Assembly (NCBI RefSeq): GCF_009617875.1
Contig: NZ_BLAV01000001.1
Coordinates: 372,001-436,000 of the forward strand
Origin: Prolixibacter sp. NT017
GTDB taxonomy: Bacteria; Bacteroidota; Bacteroidia; Bacteroidales; Prolixibacteraceae
Reading direction: 5' to 3'
DNA: 64,000 nucleotides
Below are positions 1-8,177 of this stretch, piece by piece (the stretch's first letter is position 1; the number at the start of each line of letters is the position of its first letter). Below the pieces are notes generated by a model. That model ran no database searches. It was not told where the DNA came from and was given only the letters and a program-made list of their open reading frames with translations. Both the position numbers and the translations under genes were made by a program.

Positions 1-567
1 TGGGAATTGGTTTGGAATAAATTCAGGGAGGGAGATCGGAGAGCTTTTGAAACTATTTATAACGAGTTTTCAGATGTGCTTTTTGCTTATGGCTCAAAAG
101 TTACATCGGACCATGAGATGTTAAAAGACTGCATTCAGGATGTTTTTATTGACATTTATAAATACGGTACAGAATTAAGAAATCCTGGTTCACTTGAGTT
201 TTACCTGTTTAAAACATTGAAAAGAAATATATTCAGGAAACTTAAAGAACAAAGCGGAATAAAACTGGCAGATATTCAATCCAATAGTTTTTATTTGAAG
301 TTCGAACTTGAAGAACGAAATGAGCAGGAGGAGATGTTGGATGAAGGATTGTTGAAGCTTCAGGCTCATTTAAAAAGTTTAAATCCCGTACAACGGGAAC
401 TTTTGTACCTGAAGTTCAACAGTGGACTTTCCTACGTTGAGATCGGCCGTATTCTCGACATTAAGCCCGATACAGTAAAAAAGCAAGTATACCGTTTACT
501 GGATGGTTTACGCAGTCAATTGTCGAAGAATCCGCTCGAATTGCTTTTCATTTACTTCGCAGAATAG
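1..567 (+). CDS. ECF-type RNA polymerase sigma factor (FecI-like), 5' end cut by window edge
   Basis: Sigma-70 family protein of the extracytoplasmic-function type, which directs RNA polymerase to PUL promoters when released by its anti-sigma partner. The frame is open to base 1 and the only in-window start is a TTG at 7, so the true start probably lies upstream and the visible part is about 187 residues. Region 2 is seen around QDVFIDIYKY (residues 44-53 counted from the TTG). Region 4 helix-turn-helix is seen around LNPVQRELLYLKF to PDTVKKQVYRLL near residues 125-165. The next gene is FecR, giving the usual Bacteroidota sigma/anti-sigma/SusC order. Family assignment is firm; the target promoter is not visible. 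Confidence 0.9.
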   Translation, partial: WELVWNKFREGDRRAFETIYNEFSDVLFAYGSKVTSDHEMLKDCIQDVFIDIYKYGTELRNPGSLEFYLFKTLKRNIFRKLKEQSGIKLADIQSNSFYLKFELEERNEQEEMLDEGLLKLQAHLKSLNPVQRELLYLKFNSGLSYVEIGRILDIKPDTVKKQVYRLLDGLRSQLSKNPLELLFIYFAE

Positions 568-690
568 AAACCTTTCTTTAGTCTATTTCCTTAATCAACT
601 CCCGGATTTAACAGAAAAGTTCGTTTTTTAACTTTTTTTTGTGATCAAATCATCTCACAGTCACTATGTTTGGTTGATTTATGTTTTTCA

Positions 691-706
691 ACATGTAATA
701 TTTTTG
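691..706 (+). promoter_or_regulatory. Possible Bacteroidota -7 element upstream of fecR-like gene
   Basis: In the 188-bp gap between the sigma factor and FecR, TATTTTTG at 699-706 matches the Bacteroides housekeeping -7 consensus TAnnTTTG. It lies about 50 bp before the FecR start at 756. A TTTG-like upstream box around 669-672 is roughly at the wrong end of the allowed spacing, so this is a weak call made on sequence similarity only. Confidence 0.25.
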
Positions 707-755
707 TCCCGTTTTGGGAGATTCTTACTCTTGTTTGTGAATAAATGTTAAACGG

Positions 756-1943
756 ATGAATATATACGAGAGGCTCATAGAGAACCCCTTATTTTTCAAG
801 TGGATTTATCATCCTTCACCGGAGTTGGAAGACTACTGGCAAAAATATATGCAGTTAAATCCGGACGAAGCCCGATATATTGACGATCTGAAAAGACAAT
901 TTGATCAGATGCGGTATTCGGAGAGCGAGTTTTCGTTGATAGAAAAGAAGACCATTGCCAAACGAATTTTGGAGCAGTTGGATTTGATTGACCGAAAAGA
1001 AAAGAGAATTCGTTTACTCAAATCCATTTCACAATATGCAGCGATCGCCCTTTTGTTTTTTACGGTTGGAGGCGGTTCTGTCTATTTCTGGCTAAAGCCG
1101 AATCAGCCTGATTTTTTTGCGGAACAAACAGCAATCCCTGTTAATAGCAGCGAGCCTGTTTTGATTTTGAACAATAAAGACAAGATTGACCTAAAAGGTA
1201 AGGAATCGGTGTTGGATTATTCAAAGCGGGATACCATTATGCTCAATGGGGGACATGTGGTCAATGCAGATAAGGACAACAATAATCCGGTAATGAATCA
1301 GCTGATTATTCCTTATGGCAGTCATTCAAAAGTTTGTTTGTCTGATGGAACCGTTGTTTGGTTGAATGCTGGAAGCCGATTAGTTTATCCCTCGCGTTTT
1401 ATTAAAAAAACAAGAGAAGTATATTTGATTGGGGAGGCTTTCTTCCATGTTCATAAAAATCCTGATCAGCCATTTATCGTTCGGGCCGGAGGACAGGATA
1501 TAAAAGTTTTGGGGACTAAATTTAACGTTTCGGCATACCCCGAGGATGATATCATTCAGACTGTTCTTGCCGAAGGATCGGTGAGTTTACATACGGAGGG
1601 AGCCGGATTCTTTTCAAAGGATTTAAAGCTTGAACCGAATCAGATGGCATCTTTCAATAAGAACAGTCGAAATACAAAGATAAAATCTGTCGTTGCCAGT
1701 AATTATACTTCCTGGACAAAAGGTTTACTCAGTTTTCATGGAGCTGACTTGAGCCGGATTACAAAGAAGTTAGAACGTTATTACAATATTCATATCAACT
1801 ATCAGAATCCGTTACAATCTACTATTCCAATTACCGGGAAGCTTGATCTTAGTCAGGGACGTGATAATGCTTTCAAATATCTGGAACAAGCAGCCGGAGT
1901 AATATTTGTTAAACTAAACGAGAATAATTATGAGGTAAAATGA
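756..1943 (+). CDS. FecR-type anti-sigma factor
   Basis: Inner-membrane anti-sigma factor that transmits the signal from the STN domain of the SusC receptor to the preceding ECF sigma factor. The 395-residue protein has a cytoplasmic N-terminal part (1-90) and one membrane span (about 92-112, ISQYAAIALLFFTVGGGSVY). A FecR domain follows at about 183-285 (motifs LSDGTVVWLNAGSRL, IGEAFFHV, VLGTKFNVSAY), then a DUF4974-type C-terminal domain at about 322-393, where LSRITKKLERYYNI is typical. It sits 188 bp after the sigma factor and 87 bp before an STN-containing SusC, which is the expected signalling trio. Length is normal for the family. Confidence 0.93.
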   Translation: MNIYERLIENPLFFKWIYHPSPELEDYWQKYMQLNPDEARYIDDLKRQFDQMRYSESEFSLIEKKTIAKRILEQLDLIDRKEKRIRLLKSISQYAAIALLFFTVGGGSVYFWLKPNQPDFFAEQTAIPVNSSEPVLILNNKDKIDLKGKESVLDYSKRDTIMLNGGHVVNADKDNNNPVMNQLIIPYGSHSKVCLSDGTVVWLNAGSRLVYPSRFIKKTREVYLIGEAFFHVHKNPDQPFIVRAGGQDIKVLGTKFNVSAYPEDDIIQTVLAEGSVSLHTEGAGFFSKDLKLEPNQMASFNKNSRNTKIKSVVASNYTSWTKGLLSFHGADLSRITKKLERYYNIHINYQNPLQSTIPITGKLDLSQGRDNAFKYLEQAAGVIFVKLNENNYEVK

Positions 1944-1946
1944 AAA

Positions 1947-1974
1947 ACCGGAAAATGGTGACGCATTTCCCGGT
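1947..1974 (+). promoter_or_regulatory. Hairpin in the fecR-susC leader
   Basis: Inverted repeat accggaaaatg (1947-1957) / catttcccggt (1964-1974) forms an 11-bp stem with one mismatch and a 6-nt loop. It starts 4 bp after the FecR stop and ends 56 bp before SusC. No long T tract follows. It may stabilise or process the mRNA or attenuate transcription between regulator and receptor genes. PUL 3 has hairpins at the equivalent place. Confidence 0.45.
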
Positions 1975-2030
1975 CTAATTAAATACCAATTAAAATCAGC
2001 ATTTATTAACGCTTAAAGCTTTACAAAGCT

Positions 2031-5000
2031 ATGAAAAAAAATCCACTTGCGGACCTTCCTCGGGGGGGAGGTCTAATTAAATTATGGCGAATCATGCGCT
2101 TAACTTTGTTCTTAATATGTGTATCACTAATGACGGCTTTAGCTGATAATAGCTATGCACAGTCAACCCGCCTCAATATCAATGTTGATAATGGGACGAT
2201 AAGAGACGTTCTAAGTTATATAGAGGATAATAGTGATTTTGTATTTCTGTATAATAGCGATGACCTGGATGTTACTCGTCGGGTTCGCATTCGTCTGAAA
2301 GAAGCATCCGTAGATCAAATATTGGAGGAGGTTTTGAAAGGACAGAATGTAAGTTTTAATATTTATAAACGTCAGATAGTTATTCATCGAAAAATAAATA
2401 ATGAAGCAACTATCGTGCAGCAGGAATCTAATACTGTTGTTGGGAAAGTAACTGATACTTCCGGTTCTCCAGTTCCCGGGGTGACAATTGTTGCAAAAGG
2501 AACCAATAACGGAACGATTACTGATAGTGATGGAAATTATTCTCTGGAAGTGAAGCCGGACGTGAAAACGTTGGTTTTTTCATTTGTTGGAATGAAAACT
2601 CAGGAGGTAAATATAGGAAAACGACATGTGATTAATGTACGGCTGGAAGAAGCTTCTATAGGCTTGGACGAAGTTGTGGCAGTTGGCTATGGAGTGCAGA
2701 AGAAGGAGTCTCTTACCGGGGCGATTTCGGGGGTGACATCAAAGGATCTGGAGGATGTTCACGCCACAACAGTTAGTTCTGCATTGGCTGGTAAAATTGC
2801 GGGAGTCTCTTTTCGAATGCCGGATGGACGACCAGGTGCCAGTGCTAATATTCAAATACGTAACATGGGAGATCCGCTGTATGTAATTGATGGAATTCAG
2901 AAAGATGCGGGCCAATTTAATAATTTGTCTCCTAACGATATCGAAAGTATTAGTGTATTGAAAGATGCATCCGCCGCTATTTATGGTGTGCGTGCAGCTA
3001 ACGGAGTTGTGGTGGTCACCACCAAAAGAGGTAAGTTAGGTTCAAAAAACACAATTAACGTAGATGCATATACCGGATGGCAAAATTGGTCACGTTTTCC
3101 GGAGACAGTCAATGCATATGATTGGATGCTTGGTAAAGCTGATGCAGAAATGAATCTTGATGGGCATACCAATATTACTCCGGAAGAACTTGCTAAGTGG
3201 AAGGCCGGAACCGAGCCTGGCTACCAAAGTTTCGACTGGTATGATTTTATTATCAAACCCAATTCTCCTCAAACATCATTTAATATTAACGCCACAGGAG
3301 GCTCAGATAAAATTAATTATTATTTGTCGCTCACTCGCCTGGATCAAAATTCGGTTTTGGGACGTCAGTTCACCTTTGCCCGTACCAACTTGCAGTCGAA
3401 TATAGATGCTAAGATTACCAAGCGATTCAAAGTAGGAGTCTCTATTAACGGACGGATTGAAACACGAGATAATCCTGGAGTTCCCGGAACCGACGACTAC
3501 TGGGCACCGCGTTTTGCACTCTTCAGAAACCGTCCAACAGAACGTCCATATGCTAATGACAATCCCAATTATATCAATAATATAGGACACATGGATACCA
3601 ACTGGGGATTGTTGAATAAAGCCAATTCAGGATACTGGCATGAAGATTGGCGTGTAATGCAGTTGAATTTCACGGGTGATTATGATTTGCCAATAGATGG
3701 ACTATCGGCTAAGGGAACCTATTCATACTATTTTGCAGATCGTTTGATGAACGGACATGAGTACACTTACGATGCTTACACCTATTATCCGGAAACCGAT
3801 GAATATAAAATCACTTTTGCAAATAAGAATCCCTGGCGTGAGAGAGGTACTCACAAAGTTTTCGAAAATGTGATGCAAGGGCAGTTGAACTACAATAAAA
3901 CCTTTGGAAAGCATACCATCGCTGCCACTTATGTTGCTGAACGTATTGAAAGAAGGGAACTGGATGTATGGGTTCATGCAGTGCCAAAAACCAATGCTTT
4001 GCCTCTCATACAGTTTGCTGATATGGATACTTACGATGACAAAGATTGGACGCAGGCGCGTATCGGCTATATCGGTCGATTGACCTATAATTACGCTAAT
4101 AAGTATTATTTGGAAGTTGCCGGACGTGAAGATGGCTCATGGAAATTTGCATCTGACCGTCGCTGGGGATTTTTCCCGTCAACTTCTATTGGATGGCGGA
4201 TTACCGAGGAGAATTTTGCAAAAGCTCTGTTGGGAGAGAGTACATTTGACCTGAAATTACGAGCTTCCTATGGTGAACTGGGAGATGATAATGTAGGCAT
4301 TGGCGACTTTGACTACTTAACAGGGTACAACTATGCTACCTCTACAGTGATAATGGATGGGGAGGTCATCAAAGGTTCAAGAGACCGGGGCGTTCCTATC
4401 ACCTCTATTAGCTGGTATACAAGTAAGATTACGGACGTCGGGGCAGACTATTCTTTTTGGGGAGGAAAATTGAGTGGTACGGTAGATTATTTTTATCGTA
4501 AGCGCGAAGGGTTGAGAGGTAGAAAGTATGATGTTCTGGTTCCAAGTGAACTTGGATATACCTTGCCTGATGAAAATGTCAACAGTGATGCAACGATGGG
4601 AGCAGAGGCCTCGATTAATTATAATGGAAAGGTTGGAGACTTATCTTACACGGTTGGTGCAAATGTTTCTTATGCGCGTAACCGTTTTTTAAGTTCTTAC
4701 AAGCCCACTTTCGGTAATTCATGGGATTTTTATCGTAATTCTTCGGAAGATAGATGGACCGGGACTTATTGGGGGTATGAGGTTGTTGGTCAGTTCCAGT
4801 CGTTCGACCAGATAAACTCCTGGCCCGTGAATAACGATGGCGAAGGAAACAAAACGATGTTACCCGGAGACTTAATATACAAGGACGTTAACGGTGACGG
4901 GGTAATTAATGGGTATGATGAGCGACCGATAGGTTATCCGAGAGACCGTAACCCGATTTTGAACTTTGGTTTCAATATTGCTGCACAGTTTAAGGGATTT

Positions 5001-5462
5001 GATCTTCGGGCTGATTTCTCGGGTGGTTCTATGTATTCATACAACCAAGGATGGGAAATGCGTTGGCCGTATCAGAATGGAGGCAACTTGTTAAAACAAT
5101 TCTATGATGACCGCTGGCACCGGGCCGATCCTTTTGATTTAAATAGTGAGTGGATTCCCGGTAGATATCCGGCATTGCGTTTTAATACCGGATGGCATAA
5201 CAACTATAACAAGAATTCGACATTCTGGTTAACTAATGTGCGTTATCTCAGGTTGAGAACGCTTGAGATTGGATATAGTATTCCCAAAAACCTGATTGCC
5301 AAAGTGGGTATGCAAAAAGCGCGTTTCTACGTAAACTCGTACAACCTTGTTTCATTTGATAATCTCAAGAAATTAGGTGTCGAGCCTGAGATTATGGACC
5401 AAAATGGTCTGCAGTATCCGCAAAATCGCATGGTAAATGTCGGTGTCAACCTTTCATTCTAA
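2031..5462 (+). CDS. SusC/RagA-family TonB-dependent outer-membrane receptor with STN domain
   Basis: Outer-membrane active transporter that imports oligosaccharides with its SusD lid, powered by TonB. The 1143 residues contain a signal peptide ending near residue 43 (NSYAQ), preceded by an unusually long basic N-region. An STN/secretin-N domain follows at about 48-117 (VRDVL/VLSYIEDNSDFVF-type sequence). A carboxypeptidase-regulatory-like domain lies at about 133-208 and a plug at about 213-330 beginning DEVVAVGYGVQKKES. The beta-barrel ends in VNVGVNLSF with the terminal Phe typical of barrel proteins. The STN domain marks it as a transducer that talks to the upstream FecR. SusD follows after 21 bp. 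Confidence 0.96.
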   Translation: MKKNPLADLPRGGGLIKLWRIMRLTLFLICVSLMTALADNSYAQSTRLNINVDNGTIRDVLSYIEDNSDFVFLYNSDDLDVTRRVRIRLKEASVDQILEEVLKGQNVSFNIYKRQIVIHRKINNEATIVQQESNTVVGKVTDTSGSPVPGVTIVAKGTNNGTITDSDGNYSLEVKPDVKTLVFSFVGMKTQEVNIGKRHVINVRLEEASIGLDEVVAVGYGVQKKESLTGAISGVTSKDLEDVHATTVSSALAGKIAGVSFRMPDGRPGASANIQIRNMGDPLYVIDGIQKDAGQFNNLSPNDIESISVLKDASAAIYGVRAANGVVVVTTKRGKLGSKNTINVDAYTGWQNWSRFPETVNAYDWMLGKADAEMNLDGHTNITPEELAKWKAGTEPGYQSFDWYDFIIKPNSPQTSFNINATGGSDKINYYLSLTRLDQNSVLGRQFTFARTNLQSNIDAKITKRFKVGVSINGRIETRDNPGVPGTDDYWAPRFALFRNRPTERPYANDNPNYINNIGHMDTNWGLLNKANSGYWHEDWRVMQLNFTGDYDLPIDGLSAKGTYSYYFADRLMNGHEYTYDAYTYYPETDEYKITFANKNPWRERGTHKVFENVMQGQLNYNKTFGKHTIAATYVAERIERRELDVWVHAVPKTNALPLIQFADMDTYDDKDWTQARIGYIGRLTYNYANKYYLEVAGREDGSWKFASDRRWGFFPSTSIGWRITEENFAKALLGESTFDLKLRASYGELGDDNVGIGDFDYLTGYNYATSTVIMDGEVIKGSRDRGVPITSISWYTSKITDVGADYSFWGGKLSGTVDYFYRKREGLRGRKYDVLVPSELGYTLPDENVNSDATMGAEASINYNGKVGDLSYTVGANVSYARNRFLSSYKPTFGNSWDFYRNSSEDRWTGTYWGYEVVGQFQSFDQINSWPVNNDGEGNKTMLPGDLIYKDVNGDGVINGYDERPIGYPRDRNPILNFGFNIAAQFKGFDLRADFSGGSMYSYNQGWEMRWPYQNGGNLLKQFYDDRWHRADPFDLNSEWIPGRYPALRFNTGWHNNYNKNSTFWLTNVRYLRLRTLEIGYSIPKNLIAKVGMQKARFYVNSYNLVSFDNLKKLGVEPEIMDQNGLQYPQNRMVNVGVNLSF

Positions 5463-5483
5463 TCTAAAAAAGGAAGTAGAAAA

Positions 5484-7361
5484 ATGAAAAAATATATTTC
5501 AATATTGTTGTTATCCTTGGCTTTCGTCTGGGGATGTGATGATAAAGCTTTCCTGGACCGGGAACCTACGAATATTTTGATAGACGATCAGGTATGGACT
5601 GATAAAAGCCTTATACTTTCAGTAGTTGCCGATTTATATGACCGAATTCCGGAGTATCAAACCATCGAGAATTGGTGGAATTATGCTGATTTTGACGAAG
5701 GATTTGGTTCGGCGAACGGAGATTATTGGCGAAGTAAAAATAATGATTGGGGCTACGGAGAATGGTCGTTATGGAATTACAATTACATCCGGGAGATTAA
5801 TCTTTTTATCCAAAAAGCTGAATCAGATCTTACCAATAGCTTAGCTCCGGCCGATAAAGCCCGGTTTATTGCAGAAGGACGTTTCTTGAGAGCAACGGCT
5901 TATTTTGAGTTAGTGAAACGCATGGGAGGAGTGCCGCTTATTCTGGAACCACTTACTTATGACTTTAGTGGGGACCCTTCCTACTTGCAATATCCGCGAG
6001 CTAAAGAATCGGAAGTGTATGATTTTATTCTTAGTGAACTCGATGCGATAAAAAAGGATCTTCCCAATGATGTGAATATTAAAGGGAGAGCCACTCAAGG
6101 GTTAATTTTGGCGATGGAATCAAGGGTAGCTCTCTATGCTGGCTCTATAGCGAAATACGGGGCGAACACACCTAATGTTACTTTGTCTGGCGGTGAAGTT
6201 GGCATTCCGGCTAATATGGCTACCAGTTATTACCAAAAAGCTCTTAGTGCCGCGGAAGAACTAATCAATAGCGGAACTTATGCTCTGTATCAGAAAAAAG
6301 AAAATCTGTCTGAGAACTTTGCCAGTCTTTTCATTGATAAGAATGCTAATCCGGAAGTTATTTTTGTAAAAGATTTTAAACTTCAGAGTGGTAAGGTCGA
6401 GCCATTTACATTGCAAAACCAACCATGGTCCGGAGCCGAGGATCTGGAAGGGGGACGGCTGAATCCTTCTTTAAATCTGGTCCAATCTTTTGAAAAATTG
6501 GATAATACGTTTGAAACTTTCCAGACAAATACAGCAGATGGTAACTTTATCTATTACGATAATCCAAGTGATATTTTTGCTGGCCGCGACGCTCGGCTTG
6601 CGGGAACCGTAATGATTCCCGGCTCTAAATACAAAGGGAAAGATCTGGATATCTGGGCCGGTTATATGCAGGCCGATGGGGCGATTATTACCGGAGATAC
6701 ATATGGTGCTCGTAAGGAACTTCCCAATGGAGAAGTAGCTCAGGTGGTCGGCTTTGACGGACCTATTGATGGTTTGGAGTTTACCGCTCAGACAGGATTT
6801 TACGTAAGGAAGTTTATGGACACAGCAGCAGGTTCTGGTCAACGTGGGTTAAACAGCGAGGTATGGTGGGTGCGCTACCGACTTGCAGAGGTTTACTTAA
6901 ATGCTGCTGAAGCTGCATTTGAACTGGGGCAACCTGAAAAAGCTGCGACCTATATGGATGTTGTTCGGAGAAGAGCAGGATTTAAAACTGACTTAACAGC
7001 AGCAGATATGACTTTCGATCGTATCGTTCATGAACGGAAGGTTGAATTGGCTTTTGAAGGCCATGAACTCTGGGATATGAAGCGGTGGCGTTTGGCTCAT
7101 ATTGTCTGGAATGGAGAATCATTGCCGCTTACAACAAAACCATGGAAAGCTGATGAAGTAAGTAACCGGGTATTTGGCTTATGGCCTTACAAATATTATG
7201 CGCCCGGGGATCCAAATGACGGCAAATATGTTTATGTTCAACACTTGCCTGCTCAGGTGACGGGTGCAGATAGATTCCGTTTAGGTAATTATTATTCGAA
7301 AATCAGCGATGAAATTTTGAATAACAATCCACAAATTGTTAGAAATCCTAATCAAAACTAA
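5484..7361 (+). CDS. SusD/RagB-family surface glycan-binding lipoprotein
   Basis: Substrate-capturing lid of the SusC transporter on the outer face of the outer membrane. The 625-residue protein starts with a lipoprotein signal (LAFVWGC, lipidated Cys 18). The N-terminal region LDREPTNIL resembles the SusD-like domain start. The TPR region contains ARFIAEGRFLRATAYFELVKR. The C-terminal RagB/SusD domain shows RLAEVYLNAAEAAFELG, then RIVHERKVELAFEGHELWD and MKRWRLA, all hallmark motifs. It is longer than archetypal SusD (about 550). It lies 21 bp after SusC and 5 bp before the DUF3823 gene, so the three are co-transcribed. Confidence 0.96.
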   Translation: MKKYISILLLSLAFVWGCDDKAFLDREPTNILIDDQVWTDKSLILSVVADLYDRIPEYQTIENWWNYADFDEGFGSANGDYWRSKNNDWGYGEWSLWNYNYIREINLFIQKAESDLTNSLAPADKARFIAEGRFLRATAYFELVKRMGGVPLILEPLTYDFSGDPSYLQYPRAKESEVYDFILSELDAIKKDLPNDVNIKGRATQGLILAMESRVALYAGSIAKYGANTPNVTLSGGEVGIPANMATSYYQKALSAAEELINSGTYALYQKKENLSENFASLFIDKNANPEVIFVKDFKLQSGKVEPFTLQNQPWSGAEDLEGGRLNPSLNLVQSFEKLDNTFETFQTNTADGNFIYYDNPSDIFAGRDARLAGTVMIPGSKYKGKDLDIWAGYMQADGAIITGDTYGARKELPNGEVAQVVGFDGPIDGLEFTAQTGFYVRKFMDTAAGSGQRGLNSEVWWVRYRLAEVYLNAAEAAFELGQPEKAATYMDVVRRRAGFKTDLTAADMTFDRIVHERKVELAFEGHELWDMKRWRLAHIVWNGESLPLTTKPWKADEVSNRVFGLWPYKYYAPGDPNDGKYVYVQHLPAQVTGADRFRLGNYYSKISDEILNNNPQIVRNPNQN

Positions 7362-7366
7362 AGAAA

Positions 7367-8068
7367 ATGATCAAGTTCAAATTTATAATACTACTGGGGA
7401 TTGTAGCTGCATTTCTTTCAGCATGTGAATATGACAACTATTCAGAACCCCAATCCTATTTAAAAGGAAATATTGTATATAACGGAGAACCTATTAATGT
7501 AAGCTATAATGATGTCACTTTTCAGTTGTGGGAACCTGGTTGGCAAAAGAGCTATCCCATCGATGTCGTAGTAAATCAGGATGGCGCTTATTCTGCATTG
7601 CTTTTCAATGCCAAATACAAACTGGTTATTCCTTCCTCACAAGGACCTTTCAGGAATAAAGTTAATGCAGAAACCGGTTCTGATACTATTATCGTAGACT
7701 TAAAAGGAAGTCAGAATATGGATATAGAGGTAGAACCATATTACATGGTCCGAAATCCTCAGTTTTCAGTCTCGGGAAGAGATTTGACGGCTAGATTTAA
7801 AGCAGAAAAGATTATTACTGATGCGGATGCACGGGATATCGAGCGGGTTGATTTATATGTCAATAAAACGCAGTTTGTTGATTTTAGAGCCAATGTTGCA
7901 ACCGCAGAAATAGCAGGGGGAGATGTATCAGATCCCAATTCTATCAATATGACTGTGACAGTACCGGACTTGGTTCCAACGCAAAATTATGTTTATGCAC
8001 GTGTTGGGATTAAGATTGTAGGTGTTGAGGATATGATCTTTTCTCCTGTTCAAAAGGTGGAATTTTAA
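7367..8068 (+). CDS. DUF3823-type lipoprotein, PUL accessory surface protein
   Basis: A 233-residue lipoprotein (signal ending LSAC, Cys 20) of the DUF3823 type commonly found immediately after SusD. It shows an N-terminal carboxypeptidase-regulatory-like beta-sandwich (YLKGNIVYNGEPI, GAYSALLFNAKYKLVI) and a second beta domain (about 130-233). It follows SusD by 5 bp, and a strong terminator comes right after it. Function is not established; being lipidated and co-expressed with SusC/D it may bind glycan on the cell surface (inference). A homologue occupies the same place in PUL 2. Confidence 0.8.
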   Translation: MIKFKFIILLGIVAAFLSACEYDNYSEPQSYLKGNIVYNGEPINVSYNDVTFQLWEPGWQKSYPIDVVVNQDGAYSALLFNAKYKLVIPSSQGPFRNKVNAETGSDTIIVDLKGSQNMDIEVEPYYMVRNPQFSVSGRDLTARFKAEKIITDADARDIERVDLYVNKTQFVDFRANVATAEIAGGDVSDPNSINMTVTVPDLVPTQNYVYARVGIKIVGVEDMIFSPVQKVEF

Positions 8069-8083
8069 GATTTTGTTTTTTTT

Positions 8084-8130
8084 AGGGACTGTTCAGGAGC
8101 AACGTTAACCTGATCAGTCCCTCTTTATTC
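8084..8130 (+). terminator. Intrinsic terminator after susC-susD-DUF3823
   Basis: Inverted repeat agggactgttcagg (8084-8097) / cctgatcagtccct (8109-8122) forms a 14-bp stem with one mismatch and an 11-nt loop. It is followed by ctttattc. It starts 16 bp after the DUF3823 stop and separates the transport genes from the enzyme genes. Confidence 0.85.
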
Positions 8131-8177
8131 TTCGGAATATTTCTCAGTTATTGTAATAAGACAAACCAAGATATAGT